A stretch of DNA of 64,000 nt from Pseudonocardia hierapolitana (GTDB lineage: Bacteria > Actinomycetota > Actinomycetes > Mycobacteriales > Pseudonocardiaceae), in contig NZ_VIWU01000001.1 in assembly GCF_007994075.1 (NCBI RefSeq), forward strand, positions 5,208,001 to 5,272,000, in the 5' to 3' direction. Under the pieces are notes generated by a model, which saw only the letters and a program-made list of their open reading frames with translations, searched no databases and had not been told where the DNA came from. This document shows positions 50,580 to 60,446 of this stretch, in pieces. The position numbers and the translations under genes are program-made. Position 1 is the first letter of the stretch. Each line of letters begins with the position of its first letter.

Positions 50580-52052
50580 CTAGTCGCCGGCGGCCGCCGC
50601 GCGGGCGGGGTCCCGGCGCAGGTGGGCCGGCCGCGCGAAGCACAGCACCGCGACCAGCCCGGCCAGGAGCACGCCCGCGGGCAGCAGCAGGGACTGGGCC
50701 ATCGCGGCGGCGAACGCCCCGTGCTGCGCGGCCGGTAGCTGCGTGACGGCGGCCTCGGCGTAGCCGGGCATCCCCGGCAGGAGCGCGGACAGCCGCGCCT
50801 CCATCATCGCCGCGATCCCCGCGCTGCCGAGCACCGCGCCGACCTGCCTCGTGGTGTTGTAGACCCCCGCTCCGGCACCGGCGTGCGCCATCGGGAGGTT
50901 GCGGGTGGCCGTGCTCCCGATCGGCGCCCAGACGAACGCGCTCGCGGTGCCGATCAGCACGAGCGGGAGCAGCAGCTGCCAGATCGGCGCGCCGGGCACG
51001 AGCACGGCCGCGAGCCAGAACAGCGCGACCGGGAAGCAGGCCATCCCGATGCCGGCGATGTGGCGCGGGTGGTGGCGGTCGGTCAGCCTCCCGACGACCG
51101 GCGCCAGCACCCCCGAGATCACGGCCATCGGGGCGAGGAGCAGCGCCGACCCGGTGGGGCTCAGCCCGCGCACGCCCTGCGCGTACAGCATGAGCGGGAA
51201 CGCCATCGCCGTCACCGCGAACCCGACCGTGGTGATCGCGACGTTGGCGAGGCTGAAGTTCCGGTCGCGGAACAGGGCGAGCGACACGAGCGGGTCGCCC
51301 TGGTGGTGCGCCTGCCAGAGCACGAACACCGCGAGCAGTACGAGCCCGGCCACGATGAGCGACCACACCGAGATCGGCCCGGCGATCGGGCCCCAGTCGA
51401 AGGTCTGCCCCTCCTGGATGCCGAACACCAGCAGGAACATCCCGACCCCGCTCAGCACCACGCCGAGGAGATCGAACCGGTGGACGTGGGTGGGAAGGTC
51501 CGGCACGAGCCGCAGGACGAGTGCGAGGCCGACCACGCCGACCGGCACGTTGACGAAGAAGATCCACTCCCAGCCGAGGCCGTCGACCAGCACCCCACCG
51601 AGGATCGGGCCGACCAGCGTCGCGATGCCCGCGACCGCGCCCCACAGGCTCATCGCGCGGCCGCGCTGGTCGGCGGGGAAGGTTCGGGTGATGACGGCCA
51701 TCGTCTGGGGGTTCATCATCGAGGCGCCGAGGCCCTGGACGATCCGCGCGAGGATCAGCTGCTCGACGTTCGCCGTGAGCCCGCACCACAGCGACGCCAG
51801 CGTGAAGACCACGAGGCCGACGCTGTAGACCCGCTTGGGGCCGAACCGGTCGCCCAGGCGGCCGGTGACGAGCAGCGGCACCGCGTACGCGAGCAGGTAG
51901 GCGCTGGTGACCCACACGACCGACGCGACATCGGCGCCCAGGTCCGCCATGATCGCGGGCGTGGCCACCGACACGATCGTGGCGTCGACGAGGATCATGA
52001 AGAAGCCGATGGAGAGCGCCCACAGCGCAGGCCACGGCCGGGCGCCGCTCAC
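50580..52052 (-). CDS. DHA2-family MFS drug efflux pump
   Basis: A 490-residue transporter with 14 predicted helices: helix 1 motif LVDATIVSVATPAIMADLG, motif A GRLGDRFGPKRVYSVG, and motif C-like VAGIATLVGPILGG. The GTG at 52052 overlaps the PadR stop (GTGA); an in-frame ATG at 52073 would extend it by seven residues. Coupled to a PadR repressor gene, it is probably an inducible multidrug pump. Confidence 0.93.
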   Translation of the reverse strand: MSGARPWPALWALSIGFFMILVDATIVSVATPAIMADLGADVASVVWVTSAYLLAYAVPLLVTGRLGDRFGPKRVYSVGLVVFTLASLWCGLTANVEQLILARIVQGLGASMMNPQTMAVITRTFPADQRGRAMSLWGAVAGIATLVGPILGGVLVDGLGWEWIFFVNVPVGVVGLALVLRLVPDLPTHVHRFDLLGVVLSGVGMFLLVFGIQEGQTFDWGPIAGPISVWSLIVAGLVLLAVFVLWQAHHQGDPLVSLALFRDRNFSLANVAITTVGFAVTAMAFPLMLYAQGVRGLSPTGSALLLAPMAVISGVLAPVVGRLTDRHHPRHIAGIGMACFPVALFWLAAVLVPGAPIWQLLLPLVLIGTASAFVWAPIGSTATRNLPMAHAGAGAGVYNTTRQVGAVLGSAGIAAMMEARLSALLPGMPGYAEAAVTQLPAAQHGAFAAAMAQSLLLPAGVLLAGLVAVLCFARPAHLRRDPARAAAAGD

Positions 52053-52648
52053 AGCCCGTCCTCGTTCGGCCATCGCAGCTCCTTGCGTTCGAGCCGACCG
52101 ATGAGGTCGGTGAGCCAGCTCAGCTCCGCGGTGAGCTGTTCCTGCAGGTAGTGGGCGGCGAGCAGGTAGGCCTCCTCCACGTGCCGGTCCGCGGCGGCCC
52201 GCAGCAGCGCGGCGCCCTCGGCGAGCTCGCCCTCGATCCGGCGCGTCCGCGCCCGGAGCAGTTCGATCACCTCGTGGCGCGGGAGGTTGTGCGCCTCGCC
52301 GAGGGCGACGGGGAACTGCGGGTACTCGTTGACGGGGGTGGCCAGCAGCGTGCGGATCCGCTCCGCGAGGGCCTCCCGGCCGGCGTCCGTGATCCGGTAG
52401 GTGGTGCGCTCGGGGCGACCGCCGTCGCGCTCGGTGCCTGTGGCCTCGACCAGGCCGATCTCGGCCATCCGGTCCACCGTGTGGTACAGCGAGCCGGGCC
52501 GGACCTTCACCCGCCGGTCCTCGTGCCGCTCCAGCAGCAGCCGGTACATCTCGTACGGGTGCATGGGCCGCTCGGCGAGCAGGGCCAGCACGGAGATGCC
52601 CAGCGGGGTCACGGTCACCGTGGACATGCCCTCCTGATCGTTCCGCAC
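52049..52648 (-). CDS. PadR-family transcriptional regulator
   Basis: A 199-residue repressor. The N-terminal PadR winged helix (LGISVLALLAERPMHPYEMY, then VKVRPGSLYHTVDRMAEIGL and GRPERTTYRITDAGREAL) is followed by a C-terminal dimerising coiled coil (subfamily 2). GTG 52648 has GGAG 7 bp upstream; ATG 52627 has an AGGAGG that is too close. It precedes and overlaps its likely target, the DHA2 pump gene. Confidence 0.92.
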   Translation of the reverse strand: MRNDQEGMSTVTVTPLGISVLALLAERPMHPYEMYRLLLERHEDRRVKVRPGSLYHTVDRMAEIGLVEATGTERDGGRPERTTYRITDAGREALAERIRTLLATPVNEYPQFPVALGEAHNLPRHEVIELLRARTRRIEGELAEGAALLRAAADRHVEEAYLLAAHYLQEQLTAELSWLTDLIGRLERKELRWPNEDGL

Positions 52649-52773
52649 CGATTACTCCGCGCCGAATATTAGAGGTGGGGTGTTGCGAAGGCGAGGCCTT
52701 GTGACGGCCGTCATCCAGACGTTGCGGTGGCTCGCCCGCCCACGCAATCCCGACAGTCCGGGCCGGATCGCGG

Positions 52774-53832
52774 CTACGCCGCTGCGGGTTCCCGCAGGAG
52801 CGCGACCACCTCGCGCGCGGCCGCCTGCCCGGCCCGGTTCGCGCCGATCGTGCTGGCGCTGGGCCCGTAGCCGACGAGGTGGATCCGCGGGTCGGCGACC
52901 ACCCGCGTGCCGTCGACGGCGATGCCGCCGCCCGGTGAGCGCAGCCGCAGCGGGGCGAGGTGGCCGAGGGCGGCGCGCCACCCCGTGGCCCACAAGATCA
53001 CGTCCGCGGCCCAGGCTGTGCCATCTGCCCACACCACGCCCTCGGGGGTGATCCGCTCGAACATCGGCAGCCGGTCGAGCACCCCCGCGGCCTGCGCGGC
53101 CCGCACCTCGGGTGTGAGTGCGAGGCCCGTGACGCTCACGACGCTCTGCGGCGGCAGCCCGGCCCGCACCCGCTCGTCGACGCGGGCAACGACCGTGCGG
53201 CCCCAGTCTTCGTCGAACGGCTCCTCGTGGAACTCCGGCGGACGCCGGGTGACCCAGGTCGTCGCGGCCGCCACGGTGGCGATCTCCATCAGCAGCTGAA
53301 CCGCGGACGTTCCCCCGCCGACGACGACCACGCGCTTGCCGGCGAACTCCTCCGGCCCCGCGTAGTCGACGGTGTGCAGCTGGCGGCCGCGGAAGGTCTC
53401 CGCGCCGGGGTAGCGCGGGCGGAACGGGCGCGTCCACGTGCCGGTGGCGTTGATCAGCGCGCGGGTGGTCCAGGTGCCCGCGTCCGTCTCGACCCGGAGG
53501 TCGGGTCCGGCCGGGCGGATGGCGCCCACCCGTACCGGGCGCCGCACCTGCAGGTCGTACACGCGCTCGTACGCGTCGAAGTAGGCCGGCACGATCTCGG
53601 CCGCGGGCCGGGTCCGGTCGGCGGGCTCGAACGGCAGCCCGGGGAGGCTCGAGATGCGGTGCGCGCGGTCGACACGCAGCGTGCGCCAGCGGTGCCGCCA
53701 CGCACCGCCGGGCCCGTCCTCGCCGTCGAGCACGACGAATCCCGAGCCGGGAGCGAGCCCCGCCCGGCGCAGCCCGTACGCCGCCGAGAGCCCCGCCTGC
53801 CCGGCCCCGATCACCACCACGTCGCTCCGCAC
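52774..53832 (-). CDS. Flavin-containing monooxygenase-like NAD(P)/FAD oxidoreductase
   Basis: A 352-residue protein of the CzcO/FMO type: FAD motif VVVIGAGQAGLSAAYGL at the start, NADP motif VVVVGGGTSAVQLL near 150, and an ATGTW-type motif (NATGTWTRPF) near 115. WATGWRAALGHL closes the FAD site. Related enzymes oxygenate ketones or amines, or act as simple reductases. GTG 53832 places the FAD motif at the N-terminus. Its upstream gene is a threonine dehydratase in the same direction, 37 bp away. Confidence 0.88.
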   Translation of the reverse strand: MRSDVVVIGAGQAGLSAAYGLRRAGLAPGSGFVVLDGEDGPGGAWRHRWRTLRVDRAHRISSLPGLPFEPADRTRPAAEIVPAYFDAYERVYDLQVRRPVRVGAIRPAGPDLRVETDAGTWTTRALINATGTWTRPFRPRYPGAETFRGRQLHTVDYAGPEEFAGKRVVVVGGGTSAVQLLMEIATVAAATTWVTRRPPEFHEEPFDEDWGRTVVARVDERVRAGLPPQSVVSVTGLALTPEVRAAQAAGVLDRLPMFERITPEGVVWADGTAWAADVILWATGWRAALGHLAPLRLRSPGGGIAVDGTRVVADPRIHLVGYGPSASTIGANRAGQAAAREVVALLREPAAA

Positions 53833-53869
53833 GCCCACCCCAACGCCCGCGGGGTGCGGGGAAGTCCCG

Positions 53870-54865
53870 TCAGGCCACGGGGACACGCGCCGGGAACGGC
53901 GTGGCCGCGAACCGCTGCACCCACGCCGTGACGTCGGTGGCGGTGACATTGCCGCCGCAGACCACGAGGCCGAGCCGGGCGCCCGGCCCGACCCGGTCGA
54001 CCACCTGGTGCGCGGCTGGGACGAGGCAGCCCGCCGCGGGCTCGGTCCACACCTTCGCCTCCTCGGCGAACGTGAGGCAGCCGCGCACCGCGTCGGCGTC
54101 CGGGACGACGATCACGTCCTCGACGAGCGCGGAGACGTGGGCGAGCGTCAGCTCGCAGACGTACGGGGGCGCCAGCGTGGTGACGATCGAGGTCGGAGCC
54201 ATCGTGACCGGAGCGCCCGCGGCGAGCGCGCGGGACATCGAGTCCGCGCCGTCGGTCTCCACGCCCCAGACCCGCACACCCGGGATGAGGGCACGCAGCG
54301 CGGTGGCGACGCCGGAGATCAGCGCGCCGCCGCCAATGCTGACCAGCACATCGGTGACATCCCGGGCGTCTTGCGCGAGCTCCAGCCCGACGGTGCCCTG
54401 ACCGGCGATCACGACCGGGTCGTCGAAGGGGTGCACGAGCGTGCGACCGGCCGCGACCAGCTCGTCGAGGAGCGCGAAGGCCGCGGACACGTCCGGGGTG
54501 AGCCGCAGCTGCGCTCCGCGGGCCCGCACCGCTTCGATGGAGCGTTGCGGCGCCGACTCCGGCATCACGACGGTGGCGGCGACGCCGAGCGCGGCGGCGG
54601 CCTCCGCGAGGGCGATGCCGTGGTTGCCGCCGCTGACCGCCGCCACCCCGGCCGAGCGTTCGGCGGGGGAGAGCCCGAGCAGCTTGTGGACCGCACCGCG
54701 CGGCTTGAACGAACCCGTGCGCTGCAGCAGCTCCAGCTTGCACGTCACCGGTACCCCGAGGTGGTCGGCGAGGCCGGGGCTGGACACGGTGGGGGTGCGC
54801 AGCACGTGGGCGGCGATGCGCTCGGCCGCTGCGGTGACGTCGTCGAGTGAGATCAGATCCGGCAC
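53870..54865 (-). CDS. PLP-dependent threonine/serine dehydratase
   Basis: A 331-residue fold-type II PLP enzyme. The Schiff-base Lys lies in QRTGSFKPRGAVHKL near residue 55, the Asn-containing SGGNHGIALAEAA and the glycine loop SIGGGALISGVATAL hold the cofactor, and a VVCGGNV motif lies near the C-terminus. There is no ACT regulatory domain, so it is the short, catabolic type (threonine dehydratase, or serine racemase/hydroxyaspartate dehydratase). It starts at GTG 54865 and is divergent from a hypothetical gene at 54923. Confidence 0.9.
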   Translation of the reverse strand: MPDLISLDDVTAAAERIAAHVLRTPTVSSPGLADHLGVPVTCKLELLQRTGSFKPRGAVHKLLGLSPAERSAGVAAVSGGNHGIALAEAAAALGVAATVVMPESAPQRSIEAVRARGAQLRLTPDVSAAFALLDELVAAGRTLVHPFDDPVVIAGQGTVGLELAQDARDVTDVLVSIGGGALISGVATALRALIPGVRVWGVETDGADSMSRALAAGAPVTMAPTSIVTTLAPPYVCELTLAHVSALVEDVIVVPDADAVRGCLTFAEEAKVWTEPAAGCLVPAAHQVVDRVGPGARLGLVVCGGNVTATDVTAWVQRFAATPFPARVPVA

Positions 54866-54922
54866 GTTCGTCGAAGCTACGCGGGGCTGGCGGATCACGG
54901 CGTCGGATGGTGTGGTTGGGCG

Positions 54923-55363
54923 GTGCTGCGCGCGTCCCGGGCCGGGTTGCTGAGCACCCGCTACGAGATCACCCGAGATGACACGCCGACGTGCACGTGG
55001 AAGCCGTCCGCCTTCATCGGCGGCGGCACGTTCGAGCTCGGCGGGCACCGTTACGACGTGGCGCGCGGCGGCTGGACGGGCCGGCGCTACCGGCTGCGCG
55101 ACGAGTCCGGCCGGCTGGTCGCGCTCGCCGACGGCGTCGGCCGTTCGACCTGGACCCTGGAGACCGGCGGGGAGGTGCACGAGTTCGAGCGGCCCTCGCC
55201 GTGGCGGCGCGACCAGGTGCTCGTGCGCGACGGCGAGCCGGTCGGCACGGTCCGGCGCACGAGCGCCTGGTTCGGCGAGGCCGAGGCGGAGCTGCCCGGA
55301 CTGCCGCTGGAGGTGCAGGTCTTCGTCCTGGTCAGCCTCCTGGCCGTGTGGGACGAGGACTGA
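54923..55363 (+). CDS. Hypothetical protein, beta-rich (LURP-one-like?)
   Basis: A 146-residue protein with alternating strands and turns (YRLRDESGRLVALADGVG, then STWTLETGGEVHEFERPSPW and VLVRDGEPVGTVRRTSAWFG) ending in a hydrophobic helix (VQVFVLVSLLAVWDED). The pattern of repeated strand pairs and one C-terminal helix resembles LURP-one/Tubby-like barrels, but I cannot confirm this. There is no signal peptide. GTG 54923 is the first start after the divergent dehydratase gene. It ends 8 bp before the convergent glpD. Confidence 0.7.
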   Translation: MLRASRAGLLSTRYEITRDDTPTCTWKPSAFIGGGTFELGGHRYDVARGGWTGRRYRLRDESGRLVALADGVGRSTWTLETGGEVHEFERPSPWRRDQVLVRDGEPVGTVRRTSAWFGEAEAELPGLPLEVQVFVLVSLLAVWDED

Positions 55364-55370
55364 CCAGGGG

Positions 55371-57080
55371 TCACACCACGGGCACGACCTCCGGGGCACC
55401 CATCCGGGCGGCGTCGGCCGTCTCGTCGTCGGGCATCTTCTGGCTCTCCCGCTCGGCCTCGACGCGCTTGCGGTAGTGCTCCACCTCGCGCTCGACCTGC
55501 TCGTCGCTCCAGCCCAGGACGGGCGCGACGAGCCGCGCCACCTCCTCGACCACTCCCATGCCCCGGTCGAAAGTCTCGATCGAGATGCGGGTGCGGCGGG
55601 CGAGGAAGTCGTCGAGGTGCCGGGCGCCCTCGTGCGAGGCGGCGTAGACGATCTCGGCGCGCAGGTAGTCGGGCGCTCCGGCGAGGGGCTCGCCGAGGCT
55701 CGGGTCGGTCACCACGAGCTCCAGCACCTCGTGGACCAATGATCCGTAGCGCCCCAGCACGTGCAGGATGCGCGCCTCGTGCACCCCGTACTGCTGGGCG
55801 AGAAGTGGGGCCGCGTTCTTCAGCGCCTCGAAGCCGTCGGCGCCGAGCAGCGGGACCTTCTCGGTGACCGACGGCGGCACCTTGATGTGCAGCCCGTGCA
55901 CCGCGGCGTCGACGGCGTCCTTGGCCATCACGCGGTAGGTCGTGTACTTCCCGCCCGCGACGACCACCAGCCCCGGCACCGTGTGCGCCACGGCGTGCTC
56001 CCGGGACAGCTTGGACGTCGACTCCGACTCGCCCGACAGCAGCGGCCGCAACCCCGCGTAGACGCCCTCGACGTCCTCGTGGGTGAGCGGCTGCTCCAGC
56101 ACGGCGTTGACGTGGTCGAGCAGGTACTCGATGTCGGCGGCGCTCGCTGCGGGGTGGGCGAGGCCCAGCTTCCAGTCGGTGTCGGTGGTGCCGATGATCC
56201 AGTGCCGGCCCCACGGGATGACGAAGAGCACGGACTTCTCGGTCCGCAGGATCAGCCCGGAGTCACCGCGGATCCGGTCGCGCGGGACGACGAGGTGGAT
56301 GCCCTTGCTCGCCCGCACGTGGAACTGGCCGCGCTCGCCGACCAGGCCCTGCGTCTCGTCGGTCCACACCCCGGTCGCGTTGATCACCTGTCGGGCCCGC
56401 ACCCGCAGCGTGCGCCCGGACTCCAGGTCGTGCACCTCGGCGCCGGTGACCCGCTCGCCCTCGCGCAGCAGCCCGACCACCCTGGCCCGGGACGCGACGT
56501 GTGCGCCGTACGCCGCGGCCGTGCGGGCGACGAACATGGTGTGCCGTGCGTCATCGACCTGGGCGTCGAAGTAGAGGAGCGCCCCGACGAGGGCGTCCTT
56601 GCGCAGCGACGGCACGATCTTGCGCGCGCCCCGGCGGGTGAGGTGGCGGTGTGCCGGCACGCCGCGGGAGCGGCCGGACAGAAGCCCGAGGGTGTCGTAC
56701 AGCGCGACGCCCGTGCCCGCGTAGAGCCGCTCCCACCCGCGGTGGGTGAGCGGGTAGAGGAACGGCACGGGCTTCACGAGGTGTGGCGCGAGCGTCTGGA
56801 TGAGCAGCCCGCGCTCCTGAAGCGCCTCGGCGACGAGCCGGAAGTCCAGCATCTCCAGGTAGCGCAGGCCGCCGTGGATCAGCTTGCTGGACCGGCTCGA
56901 CGTGCCCGAGGCGAAGTCGCGCGCCTCGACGAGCCCGACGGACAGGCCGCGGGTGGCGGCGTCGAGGGCGGCACCGCTGCCCACGACGCCGCCCCCGACG
57001 ACCAGCACGTCGAGTTCGGTCGAGCTCATGGCCTCCAGGGCTTCCTCGCGGGCCTGCGGGGAGAGCGCGACCGATCTCAT
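55371..57080 (-). CDS. glpD: Glycerol-3-phosphate dehydrogenase
   Basis: A 569-residue FAD enzyme oxidising glycerol-3-phosphate to dihydroxyacetone phosphate at the membrane. The FAD motif is LVVGGGVVGSGAALDAATRG, followed by LVEARDFASGTSSRSSKLIH (a GlpD signature), GGLRYLEMLDF and, near 370, VVVAGGKYTTYRVMAKDAVD. The C-terminal DAO_C domain is full length. The start is ATG 57080. It is the last gene of glpF-glpK-glpD, 37 bp after glpK, and electrons probably pass to menaquinone. Confidence 0.96.
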   Translation of the reverse strand: MRSVALSPQAREEALEAMSSTELDVLVVGGGVVGSGAALDAATRGLSVGLVEARDFASGTSSRSSKLIHGGLRYLEMLDFRLVAEALQERGLLIQTLAPHLVKPVPFLYPLTHRGWERLYAGTGVALYDTLGLLSGRSRGVPAHRHLTRRGARKIVPSLRKDALVGALLYFDAQVDDARHTMFVARTAAAYGAHVASRARVVGLLREGERVTGAEVHDLESGRTLRVRARQVINATGVWTDETQGLVGERGQFHVRASKGIHLVVPRDRIRGDSGLILRTEKSVLFVIPWGRHWIIGTTDTDWKLGLAHPAASAADIEYLLDHVNAVLEQPLTHEDVEGVYAGLRPLLSGESESTSKLSREHAVAHTVPGLVVVAGGKYTTYRVMAKDAVDAAVHGLHIKVPPSVTEKVPLLGADGFEALKNAAPLLAQQYGVHEARILHVLGRYGSLVHEVLELVVTDPSLGEPLAGAPDYLRAEIVYAASHEGARHLDDFLARRTRISIETFDRGMGVVEEVARLVAPVLGWSDEQVEREVEHYRKRVEAERESQKMPDDETADAARMGAPEVVPVV

Positions 57081-57117
57081 GGTGGTGGTTCCCTTCCTCG
57101 TTGCGTCGCTCGAAGAA

Positions 57118-58635
57118 TCAGTCGACGTCTACCCAGTCCAACGTCCTGGTCACGGCCTTCTTCCAGCGCTCGTACCCGGTCGTGCGCTGCTCGTCACTCC
57201 ACTGCGGCAGCCAGCGCTTCGACTCGTTCCAGTTGGAGCGCAGCTCGTCGGTGTTCTTCCAGAACCCGACGGCGAGCCCCGCCGCGTAGGCCGCGCCGAG
57301 CGCCGTGGTCTCCGCGACGACGGGCCGGCTCACCGGCACGCCGAGCACGTCGGCCTGGATCTGCATGCACAGCTCGTTGGCGGTGACGCCACCGTCGACC
57401 TTGAGCACGTCCAGCGCAACGCCCGAGTCCTTCTCCATGGCCTCGGCGACATCGCGGCTCTGGTAGCAGATCGACTCGAGCGTGGCCCTGGCCAGGTGGG
57501 CGTTGGTGTTGTAGCGCGACAGCCCGACGATCGCGCCGCGCGCGTCCGACCGCCAGTAGGGCGCGAACAACCCGGAGAACGCCGGCACGAAGTACACCCC
57601 GCCGTTGTCCTCGACCTGCCGGGCGAGCGACTCGCTCTGCGCGGCGCCCGAGATGATGCCCAGCTGGTCGCGCAGCCACTGCACGGCCGACCCGGTGACG
57701 GCGATCGAGCCTTCGAGGGCGTACACCGCAGGTTCGTCGCCGAACTTGTAGCAGACGGTGGTGAGCAGCCCCGACTTCGAGCGCACGAGCTCGGTGCCGG
57801 TGTTGAGCAGCATGAAGTTGCCCGTGCCGTAGGTGTTCTTCGCCTCGCCCGGCGCGAAGCACACCTGCCCGACGGTGGCGGCCTGCTGGTCGCCGAGGTC
57901 GCCGGTCAGCAGGATCTCGCCGCCCAGCGGGCCGTTCGCCCGGGTGGTGCCGTAGCCGCTCGGGTGCGAGCTGGGCTGGATCTGCGGCAGCATCGAGCGC
58001 GGGATGCCGAAGAAGCCGAGCAGCTCGTCGTCCCAGTCGAGCGTCTCGAGGTTCATCAGCATCGTGCGGCTGGCGTTGGTCGGGTCGGTGACGTGCGCGC
58101 CGCCGTCCCGACCGCCCGTGAGGTTCCACAGCAGCCAGGTGTCGGTGTTGCCGAAGATCGCGTCGCCGCGCTCGGCCGCCTCGCGGACCCCGTCGACGTT
58201 CTCCAGGATCCACTGGATCTTGCCGCCGGAGAAGTAGGTGGCCGGGGGCAGGCCGGCCTTCTGCCGGATGACGTCACCGCGCCCGTCCCGGTCGAGCGCG
58301 GAGGCGATGCGGTCGGTACGGGTGTCCTGCCAGACGATCGCGTTGTACAGCGGGCGTCCGGTGGTCCGGTCCCAGACGACGGTCGTCTCGCGCTGGTTGG
58401 TGATCCCGACCGCGGCCAGGTCGGACGCGGTGAGGTTGGTCTTGTTGAGCGCGGTCTGCACGACCGCGGTGGTGCGCTCCCAGATCTCGACGGGGTTGTG
58501 CTCGACCCAGCCGGCCTGCGGCAGGATCTGCTCGTGCTCCAGCTGGTGGATGCCCTTCACGTCGCCGGAGTGGTCGAAGATCATGAAGCGGGTGCTGGTC
58601 GTGCCCTGGTCGATGGCGCCGACGAACTCGGCCAT
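57118..58635 (-). CDS. glpK: Glycerol kinase (copy 1)
   Basis: A 505-residue FGGY kinase making glycerol-3-phosphate from glycerol and ATP. The signatures are [63 protein letters not shown] and [21 protein letters not shown] precedes ATG 58635. It lies between glpF and glpD, the standard uptake-and-oxidation order. A second glycerol kinase is encoded at 60443 on the other strand. Confidence 0.97.
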   Translation of the reverse strand: MAEFVGAIDQGTTSTRFMIFDHSGDVKGIHQLEHEQILPQAGWVEHNPVEIWERTTAVVQTALNKTNLTASDLAAVGITNQRETTVVWDRTTGRPLYNAIVWQDTRTDRIASALDRDGRGDVIRQKAGLPPATYFSGGKIQWILENVDGVREAAERGDAIFGNTDTWLLWNLTGGRDGGAHVTDPTNASRTMLMNLETLDWDDELLGFFGIPRSMLPQIQPSSHPSGYGTTRANGPLGGEILLTGDLGDQQAATVGQVCFAPGEAKNTYGTGNFMLLNTGTELVRSKSGLLTTVCYKFGDEPAVYALEGSIAVTGSAVQWLRDQLGIISGAAQSESLARQVEDNGGVYFVPAFSGLFAPYWRSDARGAIVGLSRYNTNAHLARATLESICYQSRDVAEAMEKDSGVALDVLKVDGGVTANELCMQIQADVLGVPVSRPVVAETTALGAAYAAGLAVGFWKNTDELRSNWNESKRWLPQWSDEQRTTGYERWKKAVTRTLDWVDVD

Positions 58636-58673
58636 GCGTCTCTCCTCTGCGTTGGGGAAGCTCCGCTGCCCGG

Positions 58674-59534
58674 CTAGGCCTGCTTCTGGTGATTGGGGTC
58701 GGCGGCGGTGGGCGGCGGTGTGGGTTCGGCCGGGGTGGGCTCCAGCGTGACCTCCGGGGCCTCGGCAGGCAGGTAGCGCTCCACCAGGTACTTGAAGGCC
58801 GCCCCGCCGATCAGTCCCCCGATGATCGGCGCGACTATCGGCAACCAGAAGTAGAGGGTGCCGTTCTGGTCGAACATCGCCGTCTCGTAGCCGGTGATCC
58901 ACGACGCGAACCGCGGCCCGAAGTCGCGGGCCGGGTTGATCGCGTACCCGGCGTTCGCGCCCCACGCCATGCCGATCCCGACCACGAGCAGGCCGATGAC
59001 CACCGGGGTCATGTTCGCCAGCGGCGGGTTGTTCGTCGCGGTGATCAGGGCGAAGACCACGAACACGAGGATCGCGGTGCCGACGATCTGGTCGAAGAAC
59101 GCCGTGGTGATCGTGACGTTGGCGCCTTCGACGCCGTTGCCCGGCAGCGTGGAGAAGATGCCCTGCGAGGCGATGGTGTGTTCGGCGTCGATCCTTGCGA
59201 TCAGGTCGGCGTAGACGAACCGCACGATGATCGCGGCGACGAACGCCCCCAGCGTCTGCGCGAGGCAGTACGGCAGCACCTTGCGCCACGGGAAGCCCTT
59301 GAACGCCGCGAGCGCGATCGTGACCGCCGGGTTGATGTGGGCGCCGGACACGCGCCCGGCCACGTAGACGCCGAGGATCACGCCGATCCCCCAGGCCCAG
59401 GCGATCGAGTCGTGGTCGCCCATGGCGCCGTCGGGGTTGGTCACGACCTGCGCCACCACGCCGACGCCGAAGAGAATGAGGATCATCGTTCCGAGGAACT
59501 CTGCAATCAGTTCCCCGATGTATGAGTTCTTCAC
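58674..59534 (-). CDS. glpF: Glycerol uptake facilitator (aquaglyceroporin)
   Basis: A 286-residue MIP channel with six helices and two NPA half-helices: [16 protein letters not shown] and [13 protein letters not shown]. The Asp after the second NPAR marks the glycerol-conducting branch. The C-terminus is a long Pro/Glu-rich tail. GTG 59534 follows GGAGGG by about 10 bp. It opens the glpFKD operon from the promoter at 59584-59612. Confidence 0.95.
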   Translation of the reverse strand: MKNSYIGELIAEFLGTMILILFGVGVVAQVVTNPDGAMGDHDSIAWAWGIGVILGVYVAGRVSGAHINPAVTIALAAFKGFPWRKVLPYCLAQTLGAFVAAIIVRFVYADLIARIDAEHTIASQGIFSTLPGNGVEGANVTITTAFFDQIVGTAILVFVVFALITATNNPPLANMTPVVIGLLVVGIGMAWGANAGYAINPARDFGPRFASWITGYETAMFDQNGTLYFWLPIVAPIIGGLIGGAAFKYLVERYLPAEAPEVTLEPTPAEPTPPPTAADPNHQKQA

Positions 59535-59583
59535 CGCTGAAGCCCTCCCTCGAAGACACCCGCTGAGCGGCGGGGTGTGGCGG

Positions 59584-59654
59584 ACGCTAGGGAGGCAGGA
59601 GGGGGCGGTCAACGGCCGGTGTTCGGCATTGTCGAACCGCCGATCGGACGAACA
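59584..59654 (-). promoter_or_regulatory. glpF promoter and IclR/GylR-type operator cluster
   Basis: On the minus strand TTGACC (59607-59612) and TAGCGT (59584-59589) are 17 bp apart, a clear promoter for glpFKD. Immediately upstream lie GTTCG (59621-59625), CGAAC (59633-59637) and CGAACA (59649-59654), which make dyads of different spacing. They sit between the divergent glpF and regulator genes, where a GylR-like protein is expected to bind. Confidence 0.65.
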
Positions 59655-59681
59655 TCACATCGGGTGCCGTAGAGTCGCGCC

Positions 59682-60446
59682 GTGCCCGGCTCCATTCAGT
59701 CCATCGAGCGGGCCGCGGCCGTGCTCAGGCTGCTGGGAAGCACCGACCGGCCGCTGGGCCTGAACGAGCTCGCGGCCGCCCTCGACCTGCCCCGGCCGAC
59801 CGCTCACGGGATCATCCGCACGCTGCGTGACGTGGGGTTCGTCGACCAGGACGCCTTCTCGGCCCGCTACCGGCTCGGTTCCGCCCTGCACGAGCTCGGC
59901 CGTGGCGGCTGGGACCGGCACGACCTGCGCGCCCGCGCGATGAACTGGGCCGACTCGCTGGCCGGCAGCACCGGGCTCGCCGTCCACCTCGGGGTCGCGA
60001 CGCAGGGCTCCGTGCGCCTGGTGCACCACGTCTTCCGGCCGAACGGCAGCCCGCAGCGGATCCGCACCGGCGAGGAGCAGCCGCTGCACGCCACCGCGCT
60101 CGGCAAGTGCCTGCTCGCGTTCGCCCCCGTGGCCACCCCGCCTGCGCGCGACCTGGACCTGCAGCGCTGGACCGGGCGCACCTGCGTCTCGGTCGCCGCC
60201 CTCGAGGCGCAGCTCACCCTCGCCAGAAGGCGGGGATGGGCGAGCGACACGGGGGAGTACGAGTCGGGCACCGGCGGCGCGGCGGCGCCCTTGCGGGCGA
60301 GCGGCGGGATCGTGGTCGGCGCGATCGGCGTGGTCGGCCCGGTCGAGGAGCTCTACGGCATCGGCGGCGAGCTGCGCCCGTGGCTGGCGGAGCAGCTGGT
60401 GGCCGCGGCGCGCGAGATCTCGGCAGAGCTGGTGGCCAGCCCGTGA
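59682..60446 (+). CDS. IclR-family regulator (GylR-like)
   Basis: A 254-residue regulator. The N-terminal winged helix (IQSIERAAAVLRLLGSTDRP, then LNELAAALDLPRPTAHGIIR) precedes an IclR effector domain with LHATALGKCLLAF and GWASDTGEYESG. IclR-type GylR proteins control glycerol operons in streptomycetes. The divergence from glpF and the four-base overlap with a second glycerol kinase gene make this role very likely here. Confidence 0.93.
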   Translation: MPGSIQSIERAAAVLRLLGSTDRPLGLNELAAALDLPRPTAHGIIRTLRDVGFVDQDAFSARYRLGSALHELGRGGWDRHDLRARAMNWADSLAGSTGLAVHLGVATQGSVRLVHHVFRPNGSPQRIRTGEEQPLHATALGKCLLAFAPVATPPARDLDLQRWTGRTCVSVAALEAQLTLARRRGWASDTGEYESGTGGAAAPLRASGGIVVGAIGVVGPVEELYGIGGELRPWLAEQLVAAAREISAELVASP